From the NCBI RefSeq assembly GCF_000518265.1, contig NZ_KI912410.1:476774-540773 (forward strand): a DNA stretch of 64,000 bases, given 5' to 3'. This DNA is from Actinomadura oligospora ATCC 43269 (lineage in GTDB: Bacteria > Actinomycetota > Actinomycetes > Streptosporangiales > Streptosporangiaceae). The notes beneath the pieces are model-generated. The model saw only the letters and a list, made by a program, of their open reading frames with translations, was not told the DNA's origin and did not search any database. This document shows positions 8,095 to 17,036 of the stretch, piece by piece. A program made the position numbers and the translations under genes. Position 1 is the first letter of the stretch; every line of letters begins with the position of its first letter.

Positions 8095-8736
8095 ATGCGG
8101 CTCACCAAGCTCGGCCACGCCTGCGTGCGGCTCCAGAAGGACGACCGGACCCTCGTCATCGACCCCGGCGCGCTCACGCCCGAGACCGGCGCGCTGGACG
8201 GCGCGGACGCCGTGCTGATCACGCACGAGCACTTCGACCACTTCGCCCCGGACCGGCTGCGCGCCGCGATGTCCGCCGACCCGCGGCTGGACGTCTGGTG
8301 CTCCCGCGCCGTCGCCGCGTCCCTCGCCGACCTGGGCGGACGCGTCCACGAGGTCGGGCACGGCGACGCGGTCACCGTCGCCGGGTTCGACGTGCACGTC
8401 TACGGCGAGGAGCACGAGATCCTGCACCCGGACGTCCCGCCGATCCCGAACTCCGGCTTCCTGGTCGACGGCGAGGTCTTCCACCCCGGGGACGCGCTGA
8501 CCGTGCCGTCCGAGACCGTCCGGACGCTGTGCCTGCCCGGCAACGCGCCCTGGATGAAGGTCCCCGAGCTGTACGCCTACGCCCGCGCCGTGAACCCCGA
8601 GCGCGCGTTCGTGATCCACGACGGCCTGCTGAACGACGCCGGGATCGGCGTCATGAACAAGCACGTCGACGCGGCGGGCGAGGAGCTCGGCCGCGACTTC
8701 CGCCGCCTCGCGCCCGGTGAGTCGGTGGAGCTGTGA
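8095..8736 (+). CDS. MBL-fold metallo-hydrolase
   Basis: 213-residue metallo-beta-lactamase-fold protein of the UlaG/UPF0173 type. It starts MRLTKLGHACVRLQKDDRTLVIDPG and has the metal motif HEHFDHFAP (HxHxDH) near residue 43. Further metal-ligand candidates are HPGD and the late HDGLLND. It probably hydrolyses a phosphodiester or lactone-like bond; substrate unknown. No clear ribosome site precedes the ATG. The HAD gene overlaps its end by 4 bp (GTGA), so the two form an operon. Confidence 0.88.
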   Translation: MRLTKLGHACVRLQKDDRTLVIDPGALTPETGALDGADAVLITHEHFDHFAPDRLRAAMSADPRLDVWCSRAVAASLADLGGRVHEVGHGDAVTVAGFDVHVYGEEHEILHPDVPPIPNSGFLVDGEVFHPGDALTVPSETVRTLCLPGNAPWMKVPELYAYARAVNPERAFVIHDGLLNDAGIGVMNKHVDAAGEELGRDFRRLAPGESVEL

Positions 8737-9395
8737 CGAGCGTGCGCGTCGAGGCCGTCTTCTTCGACATCGGCGAGACCCTGATCAGCGAGGGCGAGAT
8801 CTACGCCCGCTGGGCCGACTGGCTCGGCGTCCCCCGGCACACCTTCCTCACCGTCCTCGGCGCGTTCATCTCCGAGGGCGCGTCCAACATGGACGTGTTC
8901 GAGTACTTCCGTCCGGGTTTCGATCTGGAGCGGGAGGAGAAGGCGCGCGCGGAGGCGGGCGTCCCCAACGGGTTCGGGCCGTCCGACCTGTACCCGGACG
9001 TGCGCGAATGCCTCGCCGGGCTGCGCGCCCAGGGACTGTTCATCGGCATCGCCGGCAACCAGCCGGTCGAGGCCGCCGAGCAGATCGAGGCGCTCGACCT
9101 GGACGCCGACGTCCTCGGGATCTCCGACGTGTGGGGCGTCAGCAAGCCCGACCAGGAGTTCTTCGAACGCTGCGCCCAGCTCGCCGACGCGCTGCCCGAA
9201 CACGTCCTGTACGTGGGGGACCGGCTGGACAACGACGTCCTCCCGGCCGCCGGCTTCGGGATGCGCACCGCCTTCCTGCGCCGCGGCCCCTGGGGCCACA
9301 TCTGGCGCGATCCGGAGGCCGAGGCCCAGGCCACCTTCGTCCTGGACGACCTGGCCTCCCTCCCCGCGCGCGTGGCCGAGTTCAACTCCCCCTAG
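8733..9395 (+). CDS. HAD family hydrolase
   Basis: 220-residue haloacid-dehalogenase superfamily protein. Motif I is VFFDIGETL with the nucleophile Asp12. The usual second acid (DxD) is Gly14, as in a subgroup of HAD proteins. Motif II is IAGNQ, and SKPDQEFFERC plus VLYVGDRLDNDVLPA supply motifs III and IV. A helical cap lies between. It starts at a GTG that overlaps the MBL stop, so it is translationally coupled to it. Likely a small-molecule phosphatase or dehalogenase; substrate unknown. Confidence 0.88.
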   Translation: MTSVRVEAVFFDIGETLISEGEIYARWADWLGVPRHTFLTVLGAFISEGASNMDVFEYFRPGFDLEREEKARAEAGVPNGFGPSDLYPDVRECLAGLRAQGLFIGIAGNQPVEAAEQIEALDLDADVLGISDVWGVSKPDQEFFERCAQLADALPEHVLYVGDRLDNDVLPAAGFGMRTAFLRRGPWGHIWRDPEAEAQATFVLDDLASLPARVAEFNSP

Positions 9396-9409
9396 GGGAA
9401 GCCCCCTAG
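9392..9409 (+). terminator. Hairpin containing the HAD stop codon
   Basis: CTAGGGG-AAGC-CCCCTAG is a 7-bp stem with a 4-nt loop, and the TAG stop of the HAD gene lies inside its left arm. Probable terminator for the MBL/HAD pair. No T run follows. Confidence 0.5.
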
Positions 9410-9529
9410 ACCCGGAGTAGGGCGTGCGAACCAGCCGGAAGGGCGATGTGGGGCCGGGTGTCCGATTCATAGTGTCGTTGTCGTGACCGCGAACGCGCGG
9501 TCCGACGATCCCCGAGGGAGAACAACGAC

Positions 9530-9709
9530 ATGAACGGCCTCTACCGTCCTCGCCACGGCCGCGTCATCGGTGGCGTCTGCGCGGGCCTCGCCCGGCGCTT
9601 CGGGATGAGCCCGTGGACCGTCCGGCTGCTCGCGCTGCTGTCCTGTCTGCTGCCGGGCCCGCAGTTCGTCGTCTACATCGTCCTCTGGATCATGCTCCCG
9701 AGCGAGTAG
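9530..9709 (+). CDS. Small PspC-domain protein
   Basis: 59-residue protein, MNGLYRPRHGRVIGGVCAGL through LLALLSCLLPGPQFVVYIVLWIMLPSE. It is essentially one PspC domain: the basic RxIxGVCxGLARRF motif, then a membrane hairpin ending in WIMLPSE. A GAGGGAG ribosome site lies 9 bp before the ATG. PspC domains act in envelope-stress signalling at the membrane; this stand-alone form has no extra sensor or DNA-binding part. Monocistronic, between hairpins at 9392 and 9841. Confidence 0.88.
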   Translation: MNGLYRPRHGRVIGGVCAGLARRFGMSPWTVRLLALLSCLLPGPQFVVYIVLWIMLPSE

Positions 9710-9840
9710 CGCCCCGACGGCCATGCTGGCGCGGTCCCTGCGGTCCAGGAGCATCGGGTCGACGGGACGTCCGGCCGCCGCACGGCGGGCCGCGTTGACC
9801 CGGCCGAGTCAAGGCGGCGCCGCCGCACCGGGCGGATACG

Positions 9841-9860
9841 CCCCGTTCGCTGGAACGGGG
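9841..9860 (+). terminator. Hairpin upstream of the giant gene
   Basis: CCCCGTTC-GCTG-GAACGGGG is a perfect 8-bp stem with a 4-nt loop. It lies 131 bp after the PspC gene and 48 bp before the next start. It could end the PspC transcript or attenuate the large gene. A second dyad, TTGAC-N8-GTCAA, lies at 9795-9812. Confidence 0.4.
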
Positions 9861-9907
9861 GCCCGGCGGGGTGTTAGATCTGGGGGTACTTCCGGAAAGG
9901 ACGTCCT

Positions 9908-12900
9908 GTGCCGGATCTCCCCCCGCCGACCGCGACCGGCGCGCACGCCGCCCCGGACCCGCTCGCCGTGACGCGCGCCCTCCTGCGCCACCTCGGCGAG
10001 CTGGCCCGCGCGCGCTCCCGCCGCGGCCCATCCGGCCCCACCCCTCCCACCCCCGACACGCCCGCCCACGCTTCCGAAGGCCACACCCACCCGCCCGAGC
10101 ACCCCCCCGGCGCAAGCGCGCCCAAGCACGCCTCCGGCCCGAGCGCGCCCGAGTACGGCCCCGGCCCGAGCGCGCCCAAGCACGGCTCCGGCCCGAGCGC
10201 GCCCGAGTACGGCCCCGGCCCGAGCGCGCCCAAGCACGGCTCCGGCCCGAGCGCGCCCGAGTACGGCCCCGGCCCGAGCGCGCCCAAGCACGGCTCCGGC
10301 CCGAGCGCGCCCGAGTACGGCCCCGGCCCGAGCGCGCCCAAGCACGGCTCCGGCCCGAGCGCGCCCGAGTACGGCCCCGGCCCGAGCGCGTCCAAGCGCG
10401 GCTCTGGCGCGAGCGCGTCCGGGCACGGCTCTGGCGTGAGCGCGCTCGAGTATGGCTCTGGCGCGAGCGCGTCCGAGCGCGGCTCTGGCGCAAGCGCGCT
10501 CGAGTACGGCTCTGGCCCGAGCGGGCCCGAGTACGGTTCCGGCGCGAGCGCGCCCAAGCGCGTCTCTGGCGGGGGCGCGTCCGAGTACGGCTCGGGTGCG
10601 GGGGCGTCCGAGTACGGCTCCGGGGAGCGTGCCAACGCGTCCGGTGCCCACGCGCCGGGTGGTCGCGTGTCGGGGCCTCAGGCGGCCGCGTCGGGCGGGC
10701 ACGCGGTGGGTGGCAGTGATCATCTGGGTGGGTACGCGGCGGCCGCCGGGCGGGCCTCTGGCGGCCATCTGGTGGCGTCCGGGGCCGGCGGGCACGCGGC
10801 GGCGTCCGGCGTGCACTGGTTGTCTGAGTTGCCCGCCGAGGTGTTCGTGGAGGCGGAGGCGGGGCCCGGGCAGGTGCTGTTCAGCGTGCCGCTGATCCCG
10901 CTGCGGCCTCCGTCCGTGCCGGTCGAGTTCGACACCTGGCTGGAGATGCGGCACTGGTACCGGGCCCTGCGCGATCTCGCCGACCAGGACCTGGCGCTGG
11001 TCACGGGTCTGCTGTCGTGGCGTCCCCCGGACGGTCCGCCGGTGCGCGGGCACCTGCTGTCCACGCCCGTCGAGATCGTCCTGGACGACCGGACCGAGCG
11101 CGTCGACGTGATCGTGTCCGGGCCGACGACTCCGCTCGACCACGAGCTGCTCGCGGACGTGCCCGGCTACCAGCCCGGCCACGCCGCCTGGGTCTGGGAC
11201 GCCGTCCAGGCGGGCCAGGGCTTCGCGCTGCGCGCCTCGGTCTCGGACGTCCTGCGCAAATGGTGCACCGCCGCGTTCGCCACCGACGACGACCCGGCGT
11301 TCGTCTACCGCGACGACTGGGCGCCGGGCGGGCAGCCGGGGGAGATCCCGGCGGTGCGGCTCGCGCCCGCCCTGGTCGTCCGCCAGAGGCCGCGCAGCAC
11401 CGGCCTCGCCGCGCACTACGACCTGCTGATCTCCAGCCTCGCCGACCCGCCGCCGGACGGCCTGGTCCGCTTCCTGGCCGCCGACCTGATGGTCCTGCAC
11501 GTTCCGGACCCGGAGCCGGACGCCGCCGCCAGGATGCTCGCCGGGATGACCGCGCAGGGACGCCGCGTCCTGGTCGTCCGGCCCGACACCGACACCGGCG
11601 GCATCCCGCCGCGCCCGGACCTGCCCGAGGTCCCGCCGCTCACCGACGGCGAGGCCGCCGAACTCCTGCGCCTGCTCACCCAGCGCACGCTCGCGCCCCC
11701 GGCCGACACCGCCGCGCTCCCCGACCCGAACCGGATCCGCGCGCTCGTGAACGTCGAACGGGCCGTCCCGCCGGAGGCGTCCGGGGAGGTCGCGCGCCGC
11801 CTCCGCCAGTTCGACCCCGCCGTGCTGACCCGCCTGACCGGACGCGTCGCGCAGGTGGACGGCATCCTCAACGAACTCGGCCTCGGCGGGCACCCGTCGC
11901 GCTGGCCGTCCGCCGACCCCGCCGCCCGCGCGTTCGCCGACATCCTCGCCCGCCGCAACCTCCCCGCCTGGGACCGCGTCTTCGAGATGGCCGTCCAGGC
12001 CGACCGCGCCCAGCGCGCGCTCCGCTCGCTGCGCGGCCACCGCGTCCTCCTCCCGCCGGACGTGTCCGCTCGCGACCTCGCCGACGCCGCGCACGAACTC
12101 CGCGCCCACCTCCTCACCGGCGGCACCCTCAAACGCGGCCCGATGCGCTCCGCCGCGCAGCGCAAGGCCGAACCCCTCCTCGCCTCCGCCACCGTCGACG
12201 GCCAGCCGCCGACCACGCTCCCCCTGCTGGAGATCGCCCTCACCCACCTCACGGCGGAGGTCACCTGCCAGGACCTGCACTACACCTGGGAGGCGGCGGG
12301 CGTCCCCTTCCGCGCCGACCTTCCCCTCGCCGACCGCGCCGCCCGCTTCGCCGAGGCCCACGCCCGCCTGGCCCGCGTCCGCATCCTTTCCCCGGTCCTC
12401 AACGAGGTCGCCGAACTCGGCATCCCGCTGACGCACCCCCTCCAGTGGCACGGCCTGACCATCGGCCTCGCCGCCGCCCACCTCGCCACCGAGGCGGACC
12501 GCGCCTCCGCCGCCCTCACCCACCTGAGGGACGCGATCGACCCGTCCCTCACCGACCTCCGCGCCACCCTGGACGCCCGCGACCCGGACGCCTACGCCCG
12601 AGCCCTCCACGCCCTGGCGGACTCCCAGCGCATCCGGACCCGCCGCGACGCCCTGCTCGGCCGCCTCCACACCGTCCACCCCGACCTCACTGCCCGTATG
12701 GCAGCCGACCCGTCCGCCTTCGCGTCCCTGCCCCGCACCTGGACGACCTCGTGGACCGCCGCCCGCCGGATCGACCCCGACGCCGTCCCCCTCTGGGACG
12801 TCCCCGCAGCCGTCCCCGCGGCCCCCGACTCCCTCGACGCGATCATCCTCGACGGCGTCCACGACGCCGGCCCCGAAGCCCTCTTCCTCCTCTGGTACAC

Positions 12901-15900
12901 CCCCCGCGTGATCCTCCTGGGCCGTCCGGGCGAGGACCTCCCACCCCTGGACGCCCCACGCCCACCCCTCCCACAGGACCTCCACGAATCCCTGTCCCCC
13001 ACCACCCCCCTCTACCAGGCCCTCCTCTCCCGAGCCCTGGAACCCCGTAAACCCCCAACAAACACCCACACCCGCCCAGACGCCGACAACCCATCGAGCT
13101 CGCAGCCCACCCACCCCGCCTCCGCACTCCCCCCAACCAAAGCCCCACCCCACCCCGCCCCCAACAAGCACCTCAACCCCGACGTCCGTGCTGAGCCCGA
13201 CGCTCGCACCGAGCCCAGCGCGCGCATCCAATCGCGTGTACCTGCGGAGCCAGGCGCGCACACGGAGCTGAGCGTGCGTGCGGAGCCAGGCGTGCGCCTC
13301 GAGCCGGGTGAACCTACGGAGCCAGGCGTCATTGCTGAACCCGATGCGCCCACCGAGCCCAGCGCGCCTACCGAACCGCGTGTACCTGTGGAGCCGAATG
13401 TTCGTGCCGAGCATGGCGTGCGCGCGGAGTCTGGGGCTCGTGGTGAGCCGGACGTGCGGGATGGGACAGCTGGGCCAGCGCGGGACTTGGCGTCTGCTGA
13501 GGACACCGCGTACCCACGGACTTCTGAGTCGGACAACGGGCCCACGCAGGGGGCCGAAGCTGCGGACGCTGAAGCACCAGGACGCGATCAAGCGCGTGAC
13601 GCTGAGCCCAATGCGCGTACGCAGGGTTCCGGACGTGCCGAGGTCGCCCCGAGTGAGGAAGAAGCCGCACGGGCGCGTCCGGGCGGGGGTCCTCGGCCCC
13701 ACGAGGGGACGCCACATGTCGCCGATTCCGCCCGCGCCGTGCAAGCCACGGAGGCCGAGGACGCGCAGATGCAAGGCCACGCACCGAGTGGCCCGATCGC
13801 GCACGCTGGTGAGGACGCGGAGGGCTTCGAGCCCTCGGACGTCTCTGCGCGGAGTGAGGCGTCCACGGCGGGATCCGGACGTGGCGCACGTATGGAAGCC
13901 GGCGCTGCCTCGCGCGTGCCAGGCGCGAGGGAGACCGGCCCGCACGCGCCGCGAGCGGGCGCTGAGGGCGGCCCGCGCGGGCCAGGCGGGGGAGCAGAGG
14001 CTGGCCCGCGTGGGCCAGGAACTGGAGTAGAAGCTGGCTCGCTCGCGGCGGGCCGGGGGGCAGGGGCTGGCCCGCGCGGGCCGGGAACTGGAGTGGAGGC
14101 TGGCCCGCGCGGGCCGGGGGAAGGCGTGGGGGCTGGTCCGCGTGTTCCCGGGGTGGTGTCGAGTGGCGGTATCGCGCGTGGTGGCGAGGGCGCGGTGGGG
14201 GGCGAGCCCCGGGCGCATTACGGGCGCGAAGCGGAGGATGGGGATTCGGGAAGGAGCACCCACGAGCCTGGCGCTGCCCGGAATGGCGCGCCTCAGAGCG
14301 TGGACGGTGACGTGCGGGCGCGAGCTGGCGGTGCCGCGCAGGGCACGGCAGGCGCATACCCGGATGTGAGTGCGGAGAGCGTTGCGGGCGCGTCGGATGC
14401 CGCTCAGGCCGAGGGGTCGTCGTACGCCACGGGCGGTGCGGACGGCCCGTCGGGCGCACACAGTGGTGTGGCCCTTGAGGGCTTGGCGGGCGCGTCGGGT
14501 GCCGCGCAGGCCGAGGCGCTGTCGCACGTCACGGGTGGTGCGGACGGGATGGCGGGCGCGTCTGGTGAAGTGGATGCCGCGAGCGTTGCGGGCGTGTCTG
14601 ATGCCGTGCGGGCCGAGATGTTGTCGAACGCCGGGGACGGTGGAGGCGGCCGGGCGGGCGCGCGTGGTGGTGTGGGTGCCGAGGGCTCTGGGAGTGCCTC
14701 TGGTTCGGCGCTGGCCAAGGTGGCGGACCAGGGCGAGGGCTCGGGTGAGGGATGGGTGGGCGCGCGGCCAGCGGTGTTCGCGCCTCCGGGCGGCCCGGGC
14801 GCTGTGCAGGGCGACGCGCGCGAGGCGGTGCGTTCCGAAGGGCGCGGGCCTGCTCAGGCGGCTCCGCATGCCGGGAGCGGCGGAGAGACTGAAGACTCCG
14901 GGCAGGGGGAGGCGGCTGGCCCGGCTCTGGGGAACGCGCGAGGGCGGTCTGAGTCGCGCCTTGAGGAGCATGTGCGAGGCAGGATGTCCGCGCGTGCGGA
15001 GGATGCCCCGCAGGTGCAGGACGCGTCCGAGGACGGCGGCTCTGGAGGCGTGGAGGGCTCTGCGCGAGGCGACGGCTCGGTGCAGGTGCAGGAGCCCGCG
15101 CGGGTAAGCGGCGTCGCGGCGGGCGAGGGTGCTGGCCTGTCTAGGGGCGACGTGCGAGGGGACGGCTCGGTCGAGGGGCCGGAGTCCGCGCGGGCAGGCG
15201 ATGTCGGGGCGGGCGAGGGTGCTGACCTGGCTGGGGGTGACGTGCGAGGTGACGGCTCGGTGCAGGGGCTTGCGCGGGCTAGCGGTGTCGCGGTGGGTGG
15301 GGGTGCTGACCGGGCTGGGGGCGACGTGCGTGGCGAGGGAGGCGGGCAAGGGGAAGGCGGGTCGCTTCCTGGACGCGTGGCGTCCACGCCGATTAACACG
15401 GCTTCGCCACGCCGGATATCCGGCGTGGCGTCTACGCCGGAGAGTGCAGCTTTGCCGAGCCGGACTTCCGCTGCGCGGCTTGTGAGTGGCGACGGGTCTG
15501 CGCATGTTCGAGGGGACGTTGACCAGGAGGGCTCTGCACGGGGGGCGAGTGGTGGGGGGCAGGGGGACGCTGGGAGCGGCGCTTCTCATGAGAGGCACGC
15601 GTCCGGACCGAGACACGCGCGTGGTGAGGAGAGCGAGCGCGTTGAGGACTCTGCGCACGGGCAGGGCCCTGCGGAGGGGCACGCGTCTGCTCCCAGGCAT
15701 GCGCGGGGTGACGCGGGCGTGCATGGCGAGGGGACGGGCCCGGGCTCCGCGCGAGGGGAGGGCCCCGGTGGGCGGGGTGCGCCAGGACCTCGGCATGCGC
15801 GGGATGAGGGGCCGGTCGACGAGGGTGTGCACGAGGCAGCGGACGCGCGGGGTGAAGAGGGCGGTTCCGCGGGTGGGCAGGGGCCTGCGACGGGCGGAGG

Positions 15901-16126
15901 CCGGGCGGACGAGGTCGTGCCGGCGGTTCGGATCGAGCCGGGCCGGTCGATCGTGAGCTATGCGCGGGAGGATCTGCGGATTCTGGTGGAGAGGTTGCTG
16001 CGGGCGGCTCCGGGGCTCTCGGAGGACGAGGTGGTGGCTCGGGCCACACGGCTGCTGGCGTGTCCGGCGGACGAGACCGAGCTGGTGGAGGTGCGGATTC
16101 GGTATGCGTTGCATGAGCGTGGTTGA
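9908..16126 (+). CDS. Giant 2,072-aa protein: degenerate SF1-helicase-like core between low-complexity arms
   Basis: GTG start with AAGGA 6 bp ahead. Layout: (1) residues 1-45, helical, DPLAVTRALLRHLGELARARSRR; (2) about 46-300, Gly/Pro/Ser/Ala arm with 9-residue repeats; (3) about 300-1045, an ordinary-looking globular core; (4) about 1050-2000, Glu/Ala/Gly/Pro/Arg low-complexity arm; (5) about 2004-2072, a conserved-looking helical tail (SIVSYAREDLRILVERLL). The core recalls large actinobacterial SF1 helicases: GLLSWRPPDGPPVRGHLLSTPVEI, then LMVLHVPDPEPDAAARM..QGRRVLVV where a P-loop would be, and DAIILDGVHDAGPEALFLLW..VILLGRPGEDLPP where Walker B would be. No GK[ST] and no DE pair remain. 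The helicase link is inferred from pattern, not from a search. Role unknown. Confidence 0.75.
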   Translation: MPDLPPPTATGAHAAPDPLAVTRALLRHLGELARARSRRGPSGPTPPTPDTPAHASEGHTHPPEHPPGASAPKHASGPSAPEYGPGPSAPKHGSGPSAPEYGPGPSAPKHGSGPSAPEYGPGPSAPKHGSGPSAPEYGPGPSAPKHGSGPSAPEYGPGPSASKRGSGASASGHGSGVSALEYGSGASASERGSGASALEYGSGPSGPEYGSGASAPKRVSGGGASEYGSGAGASEYGSGERANASGAHAPGGRVSGPQAAASGGHAVGGSDHLGGYAAAAGRASGGHLVASGAGGHAAASGVHWLSELPAEVFVEAEAGPGQVLFSVPLIPLRPPSVPVEFDTWLEMRHWYRALRDLADQDLALVTGLLSWRPPDGPPVRGHLLSTPVEIVLDDRTERVDVIVSGPTTPLDHELLADVPGYQPGHAAWVWDAVQAGQGFALRASVSDVLRKWCTAAFATDDDPAFVYRDDWAPGGQPGEIPAVRLAPALVVRQRPRSTGLAAHYDLLISSLADPPPDGLVRFLAADLMVLHVPDPEPDAAARMLAGMTAQGRRVLVVRPDTDTGGIPPRPDLPEVPPLTDGEAAELLRLLTQRTLAPPADTAALPDPNRIRALVNVERAVPPEASGEVARRLRQFDPAVLTRLTGRVAQVDGILNELGLGGHPSRWPSADPAARAFADILARRNLPAWDRVFEMAVQADRAQRALRSLRGHRVLLPPDVSARDLADAAHELRAHLLTGGTLKRGPMRSAAQRKAEPLLASATVDGQPPTTLPLLEIALTHLTAEVTCQDLHYTWEAAGVPFRADLPLADRAARFAEAHARLARVRILSPVLNEVAELGIPLTHPLQWHGLTIGLAAAHLATEADRASAALTHLRDAIDPSLTDLRATLDARDPDAYARALHALADSQRIRTRRDALLGRLHTVHPDLTARMAADPSAFASLPRTWTTSWTAARRIDPDAVPLWDVPAAVPAAPDSLDAIILDGVHDAGPEALFLLWYTPRVILLGRPGEDLPPLDAPRPPLPQDLHESLSPTTPLYQALLSRALEPRKPPTNTHTRPDADNPSSSQPTHPASALPPTKAPPHPAPNKHLNPDVRAEPDARTEPSARIQSRVPAEPGAHTELSVRAEPGVRLEPGEPTEPGVIAEPDAPTEPSAPTEPRVPVEPNVRAEHGVRAESGARGEPDVRDGTAGPARDLASAEDTAYPRTSESDNGPTQGAEAADAEAPGRDQARDAEPNARTQGSGRAEVAPSEEEAARARPGGGPRPHEGTPHVADSARAVQATEAEDAQMQGHAPSGPIAHAGEDAEGFEPSDVSARSEASTAGSGRGARMEAGAASRVPGARETGPHAPRAGAEGGPRGPGGGAEAGPRGPGTGVEAGSLAAGRGAGAGPRGPGTGVEAGPRGPGEGVGAGPRVPGVVSSGGIARGGEGAVGGEPRAHYGREAEDGDSGRSTHEPGAARNGAPQSVDGDVRARAGGAAQGTAGAYPDVSAESVAGASDAAQAEGSSYATGGADGPSGAHSGVALEGLAGASGAAQAEALSHVTGGADGMAGASGEVDAASVAGVSDAVRAEMLSNAGDGGGGRAGARGGVGAEGSGSASGSALAKVADQGEGSGEGWVGARPAVFAPPGGPGAVQGDAREAVRSEGRGPAQAAPHAGSGGETEDSGQGEAAGPALGNARGRSESRLEEHVRGRMSARAEDAPQVQDASEDGGSGGVEGSARGDGSVQVQEPARVSGVAAGEGAGLSRGDVRGDGSVEGPESARAGDVGAGEGADLAGGDVRGDGSVQGLARASGVAVGGGADRAGGDVRGEGGGQGEGGSLPGRVASTPINTASPRRISGVASTPESAALPSRTSAARLVSGDGSAHVRGDVDQEGSARGASGGGQGDAGSGASHERHASGPRHARGEESERVEDSAHGQGPAEGHASAPRHARGDAGVHGEGTGPGSARGEGPGGRGAPGPRHARDEGPVDEGVHEAADARGEEGGSAGGQGPATGGGRADEVVPAVRIEPGRSIVSYAREDLRILVERLLRAAPGLSEDEVVARATRLLACPADETELVEVRIRYALHERG
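10124..10393 (+). repeat. 54-bp tandem repeat (5 units) in the giant gene
   Basis: Five head-to-tail 54-bp units starting at 10124, 10178, 10232, 10286 and 10340. Each encodes KHGSGPSAPE plus YGPGPSAP, that is, two 9-residue half-repeats. Units are almost identical in DNA (the first has one Gly-to-Ala change). They decay into diverged 27-bp half-units up to about 10630. The unit length keeps the reading frame. Confidence 0.95.
15405..15430. repeat. 26-bp perfect palindrome inside the giant gene
   Basis: A 26-bp perfect inverted repeat centred on GATATC (half-site CGCCACGCCGGAT). It is flanked by GGCGT-CC-ACGCC at about 15379-15390 and GGCGT-CT-ACGCC at about 15426-15437. The stretch between (gattaacacg) is AT-richer than its surroundings. 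It stays in frame and encodes VASTPINTASPRRISGVASTP. Could be a relic of a small palindromic element. Confidence 0.8.
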
Positions 16127-16135
16127 CTCCGGTGT

Positions 16136-16783
16136 GTGACGGATCATGAGGTGCTCCGGGTCTTCTGCGGGGCCGACGGGCGGTTCGGGAACGAACTCGG
16201 CGTGGTGCTGGACGGCCCGGCGGTGGCGACGCGGGAGGAGCGTCAGGCCGTCGCGGGCGAGCTGGGGTTCAGTGAGACGGTGTTCGTGGAGGACGCGGCG
16301 CGGGGAGTGATCGACATCTACACGCCCACGCTGCGGCTGCCGTTCGCCGGGCATCCGTGTGTGGGGACGGCGTGGTTGCTGGGCGTGCCGGAACTCGTGA
16401 CGGCGGCCGGGACGGTCTCGGTGCGCCGGGACGGGGACGTCACGTGGATCGCGGCGCGGGTGGACTGGGCGCCCGCGCGGACGCTGCGTGAGTACGGGTC
16501 GTCCGGCGAGGTGGACGCGTTGGAGGTGCCGCCGCCCGGCGAGTGGATCTACGCCTGGGCGCGAACGGACGATGCGGTCGGGGACTCCTTGGGGATCAGG
16601 GCCCGGGGGTTCCCCGGACGGGACGACGGGATCGACGAGGACGAGGCGACCGGCGCCGCCGCGCTGCTGCTGACGGCCGAGCTGGGACGGCCGCTCGTCG
16701 TGACGCAGGGACGCGGGTCGCAGATCTTCACCAGACCGCTCGAGGACGGCCTGATCGAGGTCGGCGGTCGCGTGTCGCGATGA
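16136..16783 (+). CDS. PhzF family isomerase-like protein (short form)
   Basis: 215 residues; the PhzF/diaminopimelate-epimerase-like fold normally has about 260-300, so this is a short member. It begins VLRVFCGADGRFGNELGVVL. The conserved catalytic Glu lies in GFSETVFV, and the substrate-binding stretch LRLPFAGHPCVGTAWLL and EDEATGAAALLL are present. GTG start 9 bp after the giant gene. PhzF-like enzymes do proton transfer on small metabolites; the phenazine link belongs only to the founding member. No phenazine genes are nearby. Confidence 0.88.
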   Translation: MTDHEVLRVFCGADGRFGNELGVVLDGPAVATREERQAVAGELGFSETVFVEDAARGVIDIYTPTLRLPFAGHPCVGTAWLLGVPELVTAAGTVSVRRDGDVTWIAARVDWAPARTLREYGSSGEVDALEVPPPGEWIYAWARTDDAVGDSLGIRARGFPGRDDGIDEDEATGAAALLLTAELGRPLVVTQGRGSQIFTRPLEDGLIEVGGRVSR

Positions 16784-17036
16784 GTGTCGTGGGTCGGATC
16801 GGTCTCACCTCCTACGACGAGGATGACCCGGCCGGACGGCCCCACGGAACTGCTCGCCCGAACTGTGGATAACTCCGTCGCCCGTGGTGTTGCGGCACTG
16901 GTCGCGCAAGGAGAGAAGGCCGAAAACGCGACCCGGCGACTTCGCGTCCCCAGCGGTCGCGTTACTCCTGGCAAGGTTTCAGCGGTTCGTGCTGGAGCCT
17001 CAGGGCGCCGCTCATGGCCTCGCGCCGCCTGGACGG

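Noticed and set aside
10124..10630. Regular repeats that could suggest a CRISPR array
   Set aside because: Units are directly adjacent with no unique spacers, keep the reading frame, and have no cas genes nearby.
9809..16354. Open frame of about 2,180 codons on the minus strand opposite the giant gene
   Set aside because: It is the antisense shadow of a very GC-rich repetitive gene. The plus-strand core has ordinary protein character and normal codon bias, and the minus frame is Arg/Ala/Gly noise.
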